From: Bacteroidales bacterium
GTDB taxonomy: Bacteria > Bacteroidota > Bacteroidia > Bacteroidales > UBA10428
Assembly: GCA_016929525.1 (NCBI GenBank)
Contig: JAFGIP010000121.1
Span: 1-43,576, forward strand
Direction: 5' to 3'
DNA: 43,576 nucleotides
Position 1 is the first letter of the stretch. Each line of letters begins with the position of its first letter. The position numbers and the translations under genes are program-made. The notes below the pieces were generated by a model that was not told the DNA's origin, ran no database searches, and saw nothing but the letters and a program-made list of their open reading frames with translations. This document shows, piece by piece, positions 1 to 8,751 of the stretch.

Positions 1-104
1 GATTGGCCAACCATTTTAAATCAATTAACAATTATATTTGAAAATAGAATTTAAAGGGATGACACACTTAAATGAACACTCCCAGAAAATATTAACTAAT
101 TCAT

Positions 105-201
105 TACCACAAATTCTCAAAAGCACAAAACAGGGCACAAAACTTAATCTTCAACAATGTATATTTTAGAGCATTTTAGAGTTTTAGTGTTTTCGTGGCG
201 T
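105..201. repeat. Dispersed imperfect inverted-repeat element, copy A
   Basis: The left end reads TTACCACAAATTCTC and the right end GTTTTCGTGGCG, so the ends are roughly complementary and carry ACCACAAA/TTTCGTGG. Similar intergenic elements with GCCAC...GTGGCAA-type ends lie at 7672-7774 and 30084-30176. The rest of the first 447 bases shows no convincing gene. I infer a non-autonomous intergenic repeat; it has no coding capacity. Confidence 0.45.
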
Positions 202-447
202 AAAAATTAATGTTGATTCAGATCCCATAATTATTAAATATTTCTTAAAATGAACATATTAATTATATTCAAGTCAGAACTGAAAAGGGCAACCTATGAA
301 ATCTCTGTACTCTATCATAACGCTTTTTAATTGCTTCACCGAATTATGCAACTGGACACATAACTATTTCGTCAGGATTATCATCTGATAAAATAGAAGG
401 TAAATAATTGACTAGTGACAAATGATTTTAACCGATTAATTAAAGGA

Positions 448-1320
448 ATGATGAAAAAATTTTATCTGATTATAGTCTTAATAACAATGGGGTATATAAA
501 CCGGATCTATTCCCAGGAATATGAATCTGTTTTTGGCTCTGAGTCCACTTCATGGAATTTGTTTAATGAACTTAACGATGGTTTTGATACTGATTCAGTG
601 TATGTAATTAAAGATACTTTAATTAATAGTAATACGTATAAGGAAATTAAAAAAAGTAAGTATGGATGGCACTGGTATATTCGTGAAAATGCAGATAAAA
701 GCAAGGTTTATTTGTATTCCCCAAACCTAAGTGATTCAGAATTCCTGGTAATGGACCTTAACCTTGAAAAAAATGATATATTTATTATAGGTTATGAGGA
801 AGACACAGCTGTTGTTGACAGTGTATTTCATATTAACGACAAAAAACATATTCTATTCGATTATGAATTATTTATAGCCACCGGTAATGAAAAGCTGGAA
901 TTCATTGAAGGAGTCGGTACTAATTTTGGGTTGTTTTACCAGGGCTTTGATAAATACGGAATCAGTATGTTTCATTATTTGCTTTGTGCTTTTAAAAATG
1001 AAGAACGAACATATTCAAACACTGCTTTTGAAGGAGAATGTTACATATTTTGGACACCAATTCATGACATAGTTGGTGAAAATTTTGTTAAGATCTATCC
1101 GAATCCTGCATCTGATAAGATTACCATTGAACTTGGAGTATCAAACTCCCAAGAGTTATTTTTAATGCTTTACAATTCCAGTGGCATTTTGATAGATAAA
1201 ATCAGCCAAACATCTAATAAAATTGAAATTAATACCAATAATAAACCGGCAGGATTATACTTTTTTACAGTCTTTATCGATGGTGTGGTTATAACCGATA
1301 AATTTCTTATTGTAAAATGA
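448..1320 (+). CDS. Secreted protein with type IX secretion C-terminal sorting domain
   Basis: The frame is open from a GTG at 415, but the ATG pair at 448/451 fits better: it follows AAAGG and starts a clean signal peptide (MMKKFYLIIVLITMGY..., cleavage near YSQ). The central 200 residues match no family I recognise. The last 75 residues form a T9SS type A sorting domain: IYPNPASDKITIEL, then LYNSSGILID, GLYFFTVF and a basic end. The protein should cross the outer membrane through the type IX system and be released or anchored at the surface. Its stop overlaps the start of the next gene (ATGA), so the two are probably co-transcribed. Function unknown. Confidence 0.8.
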   Translation: MMKKFYLIIVLITMGYINRIYSQEYESVFGSESTSWNLFNELNDGFDTDSVYVIKDTLINSNTYKEIKKSKYGWHWYIRENADKSKVYLYSPNLSDSEFLVMDLNLEKNDIFIIGYEEDTAVVDSVFHINDKKHILFDYELFIATGNEKLEFIEGVGTNFGLFYQGFDKYGISMFHYLLCAFKNEERTYSNTAFEGECYIFWTPIHDIVGENFVKIYPNPASDKITIELGVSNSQELFLMLYNSSGILIDKISQTSNKIEINTNNKPAGLYFFTVFIDGVVITDKFLIVK

Positions 1321-1955
1321 AAAGATTAATCATAGCTGGTATAACAATTCTTTTACTAAAACCATTTACAGTAAAATCGCAGGAACTGGCAATAGGATTT
1401 TCCCCCGGATTAAATATTTCTATGATCAGGGAAACCGATAAATTAGAATCCTATTCCCGGGAATTTAAACCGATCCTGACGTATAATCTTAGTGCTCTAA
1501 TAGCTTATGAGGGAAGATCTTTCTGGGGTATTTCTGCAGAGCCGGGATATATTCAAAAAGGGGCATTAATAAGATATGCAGACGACGATTACAAAAAGAA
1601 GTTGCACTGTATCAACATACCTGTTTATTTTGATATTTATTTTGGGAAAAGACTGAACCTGTCAGTTGGCCCTGAGCTGTCTTACATTGTTAAAGTCGAT
1701 TTTAAATCGGATAATAGCAGTACTGATTTTACTGAATTGTATGAACGCAGATATGAATTATCCGGTAATATCGGATTTTTCTATAATGTTATTAAGCAGA
1801 TTGATATTGGAATAAGATATAGTCACGGGCTGACTAGGTTTTTCAAGATATTTCTTTGGTTCGTTTCTTTTCATCATTGGAAAAGAAATGAACGAAATAT
1901 TTGCCTTAAAGAACTACCAAAACATAATAATATAAAGCTATCAATATTGGAGTAG
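1317..1955 (+). CDS. Outer-membrane beta-barrel protein (PorT-like), 3' end rearranged
   Basis: The protein begins with a signal peptide (MKRLIIAGITILLLKPFTVKSQ) and continues with alternating beta strands typical of Bacteroidota OMP_b-brl proteins: GFSPGLNISMI, ISAEPGYIQKG, LHCINIPVYFDIYF, LSVGPELSYIV, IDIGIRYSHGLT. After SHGLTR (about residue 178) the frame enters a palindromic element and runs into a lysine/histidine-rich tail unlike a barrel strand. Further downstream, in another frame, a second decayed strand motif (KAINIGV, then SRGITDLLFKD...) ends at a TAA at 2014-2016. The current product therefore probably lacks a normal last strand. The start overlaps the upstream stop by four bases. 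Confidence 0.65.
   Translation: MKRLIIAGITILLLKPFTVKSQELAIGFSPGLNISMIRETDKLESYSREFKPILTYNLSALIAYEGRSFWGISAEPGYIQKGALIRYADDDYKKKLHCINIPVYFDIYFGKRLNLSVGPELSYIVKVDFKSDNSSTDFTELYERRYELSGNIGFFYNVIKQIDIGIRYSHGLTRFFKIFLWFVSFHHWKRNERNICLKELPKHNNIKLSILE
1858..1897. repeat. Palindromic element inside the beta-barrel gene
   Basis: The arm GGTTCGTTTCTTTTC (1858-1872) is nearly the reverse complement of GAAAAGAAATGAAC (1880-1893), with one mismatch, separated by ATCATTG. It sits exactly where the barrel protein stops looking like a barrel. I infer a small REP/MITE-like insertion, since palindromes of this composition are frequent in Bacteroidota genomes. Confidence 0.55.
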
Positions 1956-2015
1956 AGGTATAACCGATCTTTTATTCAAGGATCCTGTTACTAACGAAGA
2001 TCCGGCAACAAAATA

Positions 2016-2045
2016 AAAAAGGCAATCAGATCGATTGCCTTTATA
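2016..2045. terminator. Bidirectional intrinsic terminator between barrel gene and rpoD
   Basis: The stem AAAGGCAATC / GATTGCCTTT with a short AGATC-type loop is preceded by an A-run and followed by a T-rich stretch. It can therefore end transcription from both converging genes. Confidence 0.75.
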
Positions 2046-2070
2046 TTCTTTTAAATAATTTAACTGTACT

Positions 2071-2931
2071 TTACCCCAGATAAGCCTTCAGCAATTTGCT
2101 TTTTGCTCTTTGTCGCAGGTGCTTAATGGCCTTTTCTTTGATTTGCCTTGTGCGTTCGCGGGAAATGCCGATTGAATCGCCAATTTCCTCAAGCGACATC
2201 TGTTTGCACCCGATACCATAGAAACGGCGTATTACCTTACTTTCTTTATCAGGCAGTGTATTCAGCGTACGCTCTATTTCCTGCTTCAGTGATTCTTCCA
2301 TCAGGAATTCATCCGTGTCGGGAGAATCGGGGTTGCTAAGTACATCGAGTAAACTATTATCTTCTCCGTCCTGGAATGGTGCATCAACCGACAGGTGTCT
2401 GCCCTGTAATTCAAGTGTAGAAGCAATCTTTTCTTCCGGAAGATCAAGTATCTCAGCGACTTCATCGGGAGATGGTTCACGCTCGTGTTCCTGCTCAAGC
2501 TGAGTGAAGGCACGGTTTATTTTATTCAGTGCCCCGATCTTGTTCAGCGGTAAACGAACAATACGCGATTGTTCTGCCAGTGCCTGTAATATACACTGAC
2601 GAATCCACCAAACAGCATAAGAAATAAATTTAAAGCCTTTTGTTTCGTCAAACTTTTTGGCTGCTTTTATCAGGCCCAGGTTTCCCTCGTTAATTAAATC
2701 GGGGAGACTTAATCCCTGGTGCTGGTATTGTTTAGCTACAGATACAACAAAACGCAAATTAGCCTTAGTCAATTTTTCCAACGCCTCCTGATCACCCTGT
2801 TTGATTCGCTTAGCAAGTTCCACTTCTTCCTCAGGTGAAATCAACTCCTCCTTGCCAATATCATGTAAATACTTCTCAAGCGAGTCGCTATTTCTGTTAG
2901 TAATTGATTTTGTGATTTTTAGTTGCCGCAT
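2071..2931 (-). CDS. rpoD: Primary sigma factor RpoD/SigA (Bacteroidota type)
   Basis: This 286-residue sigma-70 family protein directs RNA polymerase to housekeeping promoters. It starts with [11 protein letters not shown], the usual N-terminus in this phylum; the open frame extends seven codons further upstream but that start is not supported. Region 1.2 covers about residues 12-45, region 2 includes [13 protein letters not shown] and the -10 recognition helix [14 protein letters not shown], region 3 follows, and region 4 holds the helix-turn-helix [19 protein letters not shown]. Region 1.1 is absent, as expected for Bacteroidota. It converges on the beta-barrel gene with a shared terminator and has a TATCTTTG box (3038-3045, minus strand) about 110 bases upstream. 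Confidence 0.95.
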   Translation of the reverse strand: MRQLKITKSITNRNSDSLEKYLHDIGKEELISPEEEVELAKRIKQGDQEALEKLTKANLRFVVSVAKQYQHQGLSLPDLINEGNLGLIKAAKKFDETKGFKFISYAVWWIRQCILQALAEQSRIVRLPLNKIGALNKINRAFTQLEQEHEREPSPDEVAEILDLPEEKIASTLELQGRHLSVDAPFQDGEDNSLLDVLSNPDSPDTDEFLMEESLKQEIERTLNTLPDKESKVIRRFYGIGCKQMSLEEIGDSIGISRERTRQIKEKAIKHLRQRAKSKLLKAYLG

Positions 2932-3225
2932 AAATCCTATAATAAAAAGCAATTAAACAATTTTAAACAGTAAAACAAACTGTTTATTATAAATGTTCTA
3001 TAAAAAAGTGAAAAATCAGTCTAAAAACGCTGAACCGCAAAGATATATTATTAAACTGAATAATAATTTAACTTTTATTAATAAAACTGTTAATGTTTCT
3101 AAAAATATGAAGAGCAGATCCAAAAAGCCGCTCTTTATTCAAATTTAGATTAAATTTACACAATTTTTTCGTTCAAACAAAATGCCTCATTATTAGCGAA
3201 TTGTAGCGTGTAATTAATTCATTTC

Positions 3226-4143
3226 ATGAGCCAAAGAGAAAACTGGAAAGTATATTTCATGTTGATTGTCACAATGATCTTTTGGGGACTTAGTTTTATC
3301 TGGTATAAACAGGCACTCCCGATCTTCACTCCGGTTACCATCATTTTCTTAAGAATGATCATTTCGGCCCCTTTATTATTTTGTTTTGCGTATTTTATCG
3401 GGCGATTAAAGAAAATACAGAGAAAAGATATTAAAATGTTTCTTTCCCTTGCTTTCTTTGAACCATTCCTGTATTTCATGGCCGAAAGTAACGGGTTAAA
3501 ATATGTTTCTTCGTCGCTTGCTTCAATAATAATTGCAACCATTCCCCTGTTTACCCTTTTCACAGCATACTATTTCTTTAATGAACGTTTGACATATAAC
3601 AATTATACAGGGATATTCCTTTCGTTTATAGGTGCTGTGGTTGTAATTTATGCTGATGGCATATTCGGACAGGTTTCGGCAACTGGAATTGTTCTTATGT
3701 TTATAGCGGTGCTTTCAACGCTTGGATATACAGCAATCCTGAAAAAGCTGTCATCGGAATACGGTGCCCTTACCATTGTGGGTTATCAGAATTTGATCGG
3801 GAGCATTTATACATTGCCGTTTTTTCTTATGCAGGATTTTAACGGTCTTACATCGCAAAATTTAACACTAAAGAATCTTCTGCCGGTCATCTATCTTTCG
3901 GTTTTTGCATCAACCATAGCTTTTATATTATTCGTCCGGGGTATAAAGAAAATCGGCATTGCCAAATCAATGGTATTCACCAATTTCATTCCTGTGGTAA
4001 CAGCGGTACTTGCTGTTTATATGCTCAATGAAGGGATGGGCATATTAAAAGCGGCAGGAATTTTTCTGACAGTCATGGGATTAATGATATCTCAGTCCGG
4101 AAATTTTTCACGAATCAGAATTTACAGCAGGATAAAACGATGA
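3226..4143 (+). CDS. EamA/DMT-family membrane transporter
   Basis: This 305-residue protein has about ten hydrophobic helices arranged as two EamA repeats (roughly residues 9-142 and 154-290). The first opens with MIFWGLSFIWYKQALPIFTPV, close to the family's WGxxF signature, and the second with YTAILKKLSSEYGALT. Family members export amino acids or other small metabolites across the inner membrane; the substrate cannot be read from sequence. The stop overlaps the next start by four bases, so it is translationally coupled to the YkgJ-like gene. Confidence 0.85.
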   Translation: MSQRENWKVYFMLIVTMIFWGLSFIWYKQALPIFTPVTIIFLRMIISAPLLFCFAYFIGRLKKIQRKDIKMFLSLAFFEPFLYFMAESNGLKYVSSSLASIIIATIPLFTLFTAYYFFNERLTYNNYTGIFLSFIGAVVVIYADGIFGQVSATGIVLMFIAVLSTLGYTAILKKLSSEYGALTIVGYQNLIGSIYTLPFFLMQDFNGLTSQNLTLKNLLPVIYLSVFASTIAFILFVRGIKKIGIAKSMVFTNFIPVVTAVLAVYMLNEGMGILKAAGIFLTVMGLMISQSGNFSRIRIYSRIKR

Positions 4144-4640
4144 CAGGTTATACGCGCCAATCGATTATAAATCTAAATTCAAAATCGACATCTGTTAAAA
4201 GAAGAATAAATGATACGCTAAATAAAGCCGGCAGGTTAAAACCGCAAAAACTTGATGCATTGATGTTGAAACTACATGATGAGGAGTTCGCAAAGATCAA
4301 CTGCCTGGAGTGTGCATTATGCTGCAAGAGTATAAGTCCGGCCATTTATCGAAGTGATATTAAAAGGATGGCTGCTTTTCTTAAATTATCAGTCCCGCAG
4401 GTAATAGATACATATTTAACAGAAGATAATGACGGTGAGTTTGTGTTCAGGCAAACCCCGTGTCCGTTCCTTGGTGATGATAATTACTGTTCTATCTATG
4501 AATCGCGCCCAAAGGCATGTCGCGAATATCCCCATACTAACCGAAAAAGATTTTATCAGATCTTATCACTGACAGCCAAAAACGCTAAAGTTTGCCCGGC
4601 GGTGTTTAATATTGTTGAGAAACTTCGGGGGCATATATAG
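4140..4640 (+). CDS. YkgJ-family cysteine-cluster protein
   Basis: The protein has 166 residues. The N-terminal 50 are basic and without motif. The signature CLECALCC spans residues 55-62 and is followed by CPFLGDDNYCSIYESRPKAC (about 108-127) and another cysteine near 151. This is the YkgJ (CxxCxxCC) family, thought to bind zinc or an iron-sulfur cluster; its biochemical role is not well defined. The ATG overlaps the stop of the DMT transporter, indicating one operon. It converges on the lipid kinase gene. Confidence 0.8.
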   Translation: MTGYTRQSIINLNSKSTSVKRRINDTLNKAGRLKPQKLDALMLKLHDEEFAKINCLECALCCKSISPAIYRSDIKRMAAFLKLSVPQVIDTYLTEDNDGEFVFRQTPCPFLGDDNYCSIYESRPKACREYPHTNRKRFYQILSLTAKNAKVCPAVFNIVEKLRGHI

Positions 4641-4748
4641 CACAAAATTATACACGAAAGATTTATTTCATCTAACAATTCCTGTAATTAAAAATCAAAT
4701 TAAGGATAAGATTTATGATCCACGTTAAACCGGACTAAACTTATGAGT

Positions 4749-5633
4749 TTATGGAACCATAACCTCCAGACACTTGTGATGCATGGTGATATTTATCTTT
4801 TCCTTTTTGAATCTTGTCGGTTCACCATCGAAATGAAACAGATATTTCTTTTTGGGTTTTTTAAACCTGATATGCTTCCCTTTTAGAGTTTCAAGATAAT
4901 CGCTGCGATCAATTGATTGTCTGAAGAGTTTAACAGCAAGGGAAAAAACCTTCCATACAGGAAAAGGCTTCAAAATACATATATCGAAAAGTCCGTCATC
5001 AATTTTAGCACCGGGTGCGATGTAAGCATTGTTACCATATTGGCCGGCGTTAGCAACTGTGATCAGAAAAGCTCGTCTTACAAATTTTTCTCCGTCGATG
5101 AAGAATTTATATTTCTTTGAACGATATTGGCGGAATTCTTTGATTACTTCTTTCGCATACGGCAAGAAACCTCTTTTCGTATTTTTTGCAAATTTGTGAC
5201 CTATTCGTGCATCAAATCCAACCCCGCAGGTACAAAAGAACCAGTTTTCATTCAGTTTTCCCGCATCAATTTTAACTGTGTTCCCTTTGTTAAGTATTTC
5301 AAAAGCTTTATTCATCCGTTTGGGTATGCCCAGATGATATGCCAGTCCATTCCCGGATCCCGTTGGGATAATACCCAGTGAAGCATCGAGATTTACAATT
5401 GCCGATGCAATTTCATTTACTGTTCCGTCTCCGCCAACGGCGACAATTTTTTTATATCCTTTTTTTACCAGTTCGCCAGTCAGGACATGAGCGTGCCCTG
5501 CATATTCTGTAACACTGATCTTTGATTTATACCTGGTATTATCAATTTGCCCTTTAATAAGATCCTTTATGTCCGGCTTTTGTTTTCTTCCTGCCTTAGG
5601 ATTAAAAATGAAAGCCATTTGTTCTTTATCCAA
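4749..5633 (-). CDS. Diacylglycerol/lipid kinase family protein (YegS/DgkB-like)
   Basis: The protein has 294 residues with the full DAGK catalytic fold: NPKAGRKQ near the N-terminus, the nucleotide-binding VAVGGDGTVNEIA (about residues 64-76), PTGSGNGLAYHLGIP, then CGVGFDARIGHKF and the C-terminal FHFDGEP. Such enzymes phosphorylate diacylglycerol, sphingosine-like or related lipids with ATP at the cytoplasmic membrane face. The exact lipid is unknown; Bacteroidota make sphingolipids, so a sphingoid substrate is possible. It is divergently transcribed from porQ. Confidence 0.88.
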   Translation of the reverse strand: MDKEQMAFIFNPKAGRKQKPDIKDLIKGQIDNTRYKSKISVTEYAGHAHVLTGELVKKGYKKIVAVGGDGTVNEIASAIVNLDASLGIIPTGSGNGLAYHLGIPKRMNKAFEILNKGNTVKIDAGKLNENWFFCTCGVGFDARIGHKFAKNTKRGFLPYAKEVIKEFRQYRSKKYKFFIDGEKFVRRAFLITVANAGQYGNNAYIAPGAKIDDGLFDICILKPFPVWKVFSLAVKLFRQSIDRSDYLETLKGKHIRFKKPKKKYLFHFDGEPTRFKKEKINITMHHKCLEVMVP

Positions 5634-5774
5634 GATAAATGCAATTTTATTGTAAAAGAAATTAATCAGTTGCGACGAAGATAATACTAAAAATTATTTG
5701 ACAGCGTTTAAAGGTATTAGACATTTTTAAATCAATATGTTTATTTTTACCGGGCTACGAATAAGATTTGGATT

Positions 5775-6830
5775 ATGATCAGATTTCTCTTACCAGTTAT
5801 TTTTACATTCAACCTCTGCTTTGTTCAGGCACAATCGGGGGGTGATAATGTATTCGATTTTCTGAATCTTACAAATTCGGCTCGTGTTGCAGCGCTGGGA
5901 GGGCAACAGGTTAGCATTTATGACAACGACCTGAACATGGTTTTTCATAACCCGTCGTTGCTGAATGGTTCAATGTCGAACAGCATCGTGCTCAATTATG
6001 TAAATTATATTTACGATGTAAATTACGGATATGTATCATATGCACGAACTGTAGACAGGTACGGGAATTTCGGGGCAGGTATTCATTATATCGATTATGG
6101 CAGTTTCAGAGAGGCAGATATTTACGGTGAACGATATGGTACTTTTAATGCCAGGGATTATTCATTTAATCTGTACTATTCGAGACCGATCCTCGACAGC
6201 CTTTTCAATGTCGGAGGAACCATAAAAGCCATACAATCAAAGATAGAGACGTACAACTCATTCGGCCTTGCCATAGATGCGGGAATAACTTATCACAATG
6301 AAGACCGGCTGTTTACTGCAGCACTTGTAATAAAAAATCTTGGAGTACAGCTGAATACTTATTCAGAAAGTTCGGGTAATGAACCCCTTCCTTTTGAAAT
6401 TCAACTTGGCATAACTCAGAAGCTGAAATATGCTCCATTCCGGATATCAATTCTCGGGCAGCATCTGGAAACCGGTAATTTAAGATATGAAAGTGAACTG
6501 TCTGAAGAAGACGAAATCGATCCTGCAACGGGCGAAACCAAAAAGGAAGATAAGCTGGGTAACTTTGCCGATAATGTTATGAGACACATTGTAATCGGAT
6601 TGGAATTTGTGCCGACAAAAAGCTTTAACATTCGTTTAGGTTATAATTACAAGCGCCGTCAGGAATTAAAAATAGTTGATAAAACCGGATTTACAGGATT
6701 TTCCTGGGGGGTTGGTATCAGAATTTACAAATTTCATATCAGTTATGGCCGGGCAAGTTATCATCTTGCAGCAGTCTCAAATCATTTCTCCCTGGCAGTA
6801 AATCTCTCGGAGTTAGGAAAGAAGTTTTAA
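5775..6830 (+). CDS. porQ: Type IX secretion system protein PorQ
   Basis: The 351-residue protein has a signal peptide (MIRFLLPVIFTFNLCFVQA) and the PorQ/PorV-like start NVFDFLNLTNSARVAALGG, followed by IYDNDLNMVFHNPSLLN and repeated amphipathic strands ending in FSLAVNLSEL. PorQ is an outer-membrane barrel of the T9SS attachment complex, needed with PorU, PorV and PorZ to release sorting domains and attach cargo. cmk and ispH follow, the same order I recall from Porphyromonas gingivalis, which supports the call. The T9SS cargo proteins in this window are its presumed clients. Confidence 0.9.
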   Translation: MIRFLLPVIFTFNLCFVQAQSGGDNVFDFLNLTNSARVAALGGQQVSIYDNDLNMVFHNPSLLNGSMSNSIVLNYVNYIYDVNYGYVSYARTVDRYGNFGAGIHYIDYGSFREADIYGERYGTFNARDYSFNLYYSRPILDSLFNVGGTIKAIQSKIETYNSFGLAIDAGITYHNEDRLFTAALVIKNLGVQLNTYSESSGNEPLPFEIQLGITQKLKYAPFRISILGQHLETGNLRYESELSEEDEIDPATGETKKEDKLGNFADNVMRHIVIGLEFVPTKSFNIRLGYNYKRRQELKIVDKTGFTGFSWGVGIRIYKFHISYGRASYHLAAVSNHFSLAVNLSELGKKF

Positions 6831-6875
6831 CCGGATTTGAGAAGTAAAATCAAAATCTTACTTTTAAGCCTGTCG

Positions 6876-6904
6876 TTGTAACATGAATAGAAATGCTAAC
6901 TTTG
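6876..6904 (+). promoter_or_regulatory. Bacteroidota-type promoter of cmk
   Basis: TTG at 6876-6878 and TAACTTTG at 6897-6904 are 18 bases apart and match the phylum's -33/-7 pattern. Transcription would start near 6911, which favours the cmk start at 6924 over the ATG at 6909. Confidence 0.6.
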
Positions 6905-6923
6905 GTCGATGTTGCATTTTATC

Positions 6924-7622
6924 ATGTATAAACTTACCAGGAAAATTATAGTTGCAGTAGATGGATTTTCATCGTGCGGGAAAAGCAGTTTTGCTAAACT
7001 GATAGCTGAAGCACTCGACTATTTATATCTCGACAGCGGTGCCATGTACAGGGCTGTAGCACTTTTTACTATCAGGAATAATATGGTAAAAGATGAAAGT
7101 ATAGATACGGATAAGCTGGTAAAAAAGCTATCCGGTATTTCGATAAATTTTAAAAAAGAGCACAAGCAACTGATCACGCTATTAAATGATATGAATGTCG
7201 AAAAAGAGATCAGGGGTGCCACTGTAGCTGGTATCGTAAGCCAGGTAAGTAAAATCCCTGAAGTCCGGGGTTTTCTGGTGGAAAAACAACGGGAGATGGG
7301 TATCAACAAAGGGATCGTAATGGATGGGCGTGATATAGGTACTGTCGTATTTCCCAATGCTGATGTAAAAATATTTATGAAAGCCGATGTATCGGTAAGG
7401 GCAAAGAGAAGATACGATGAACTTATCGAAAAAGGTATTGAAGCAAATTTTCAGGAGATAAAAGCAAATATTGAAGAACGTGATTTTCTCGACCTGAACC
7501 GTGAGATTAGCCCGCTAAGACAGGCTCCCGATGCGTATGTCCTTGATAACAGCACAATGACATTTGATGATCAGATGGAGTGGTTTGAGGACATATTGAA
7601 AGAGAAATTATTACTTGTTTGA
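6924..7622 (+). CDS. cmk: (d)CMP kinase
   Basis: The enzyme transfers phosphate from ATP to CMP or dCMP in pyrimidine nucleotide recycling. It has the P-loop GFSSCGKSS (residues 14-22), the YLDSGAMYRAVAL motif and GIVMDGRDIGTVVFP, and at 232 residues is the usual length. The start at 6924 (MYKLTRKIIVAVDG) is preferred because the promoter places the transcript start after the in-frame ATG at 6909. It is followed by 250 bases of repeat-containing DNA before ispH. Confidence 0.93.
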   Translation: MYKLTRKIIVAVDGFSSCGKSSFAKLIAEALDYLYLDSGAMYRAVALFTIRNNMVKDESIDTDKLVKKLSGISINFKKEHKQLITLLNDMNVEKEIRGATVAGIVSQVSKIPEVRGFLVEKQREMGINKGIVMDGRDIGTVVFPNADVKIFMKADVSVRAKRRYDELIEKGIEANFQEIKANIEERDFLDLNREISPLRQAPDAYVLDNSTMTFDDQMEWFEDILKEKLLLV

Positions 7623-7671
7623 TAAACTTAAAGGAATTGTTGATTTTAAAACCTGTTGAAAAGTAAGATCT

Positions 7672-7774
7672 TTGCCACTATTCCGATAACTATCGGAACA
7701 CCAAAACACAAAATACCACAAAATTTGTTGTTTTATAATTAGTGAATTTTTGAGTTTCAGAGTTTTTGTGGCAA
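7672..7774. repeat. Dispersed inverted-repeat element, copy B
   Basis: The ends TTGCCAC and GTGGCAA are perfect inverted repeats. Inside is a second perfect palindrome, TTCCGATA-AC-TATCGGAA (7681-7698). The general form matches copies at 105-201 and 30084-30176. It fills most of the cmk-ispH gap and could fold as RNA between the two genes. Confidence 0.55.
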
Positions 7775-7872
7775 TATAAAACGTATACTTAATAAATCTT
7801 GTAAAAAACCTTTTAATGGCAGTCATGGCTTTAACTACTTATATACTGTTATCATTTATATCGGGATAAAAT

Positions 7873-8742
7873 ATGGAGATTGTAATAGACGAGAAATCGG
7901 GTTTTTGTTTTGGAGTGAAAAGGGCTATCGATATGGCCGAGAAAGAAATACAGGATGGTAATACATTATATTGTCTGGGTGAGATAGTTCATAATAAAGA
8001 AGAAGTTACACGCTTAGAACGAAAAGGTATTAAATTCATTGACAGGGAAACCTTTTTCAAACTTCAGAACTGTAAGGTATTAATACGTGCACACGGAGAG
8101 CCTCCTTTTACCTATCAGCATGCACTTAAAAATAAAATAGAACTTATAGACGCAACCTGTCCGGTGGTTATTAAACTGCAGGAAAAGGTTAAAAATGTTG
8201 AGGCCATGAATCCCGATGGTCAGATTGTAATTTACGGGAGAAAGGAGCATCCTGAAGTGATCGGTCTTGCCGGACAGGTAAAAAAAGCAATTGTTATTGA
8301 ATCGGAAGATGATCTTGAATTAATTGACTTTCATAAAAAGATCTTTCTGTTTGCACAAACTACCAAAGACAAGAATAAGTATATATTGATTAAGAATACC
8401 ATTGCTCAGAAACTTCATGACAAAGGAATTGATGAGAATAACCTGATCCCGGTAGATTCAATTTGCGGACAGGTTGCCAACAGGGCACCATGGCTTGAAA
8501 AATTCAGCCGGGAAGTAGATGCTCTGATATTTGTTGGCGGGGTAACCAGCAGCAACAGCAAGATGCTTTTTGAGATATGTAAAAAAAACAATCCGAAATC
8601 ATACTTCGTTACTAAATCAGACGATTTGGATAATATTGATTTAACAGGTGCTAAATCTGTGGGGATAAGCGGTGCCACATCTACACCTTCGTGGTTAATC
8701 AATGAGATTGCTGATAAGATCGAAATAAAAAGCAAGCAATAA
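7873..8742 (+). CDS. ispH: 4-hydroxy-3-methylbut-2-enyl diphosphate reductase
   Basis: IspH makes IPP and DMAPP from HMBPP in the last step of the MEP isoprenoid pathway, using a [4Fe-4S] cluster. The three cluster cysteines are visible as C12 (SGFCFGV), C96 (DATCPVV) and C198 (DSICGQV), with H40 and H74 (AHGEPP) for substrate binding. At 289 residues it is full length. priA begins nine bases after the stop, so the two are likely co-transcribed. Confidence 0.95.
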   Translation: MEIVIDEKSGFCFGVKRAIDMAEKEIQDGNTLYCLGEIVHNKEEVTRLERKGIKFIDRETFFKLQNCKVLIRAHGEPPFTYQHALKNKIELIDATCPVVIKLQEKVKNVEAMNPDGQIVIYGRKEHPEVIGLAGQVKKAIVIESEDDLELIDFHKKIFLFAQTTKDKNKYILIKNTIAQKLHDKGIDENNLIPVDSICGQVANRAPWLEKFSREVDALIFVGGVTSSNSKMLFEICKKNNPKSYFVTKSDDLDNIDLTGAKSVGISGATSTPSWLINEIADKIEIKSKQ

Positions 8743-8751
8743 TCTTACCCT

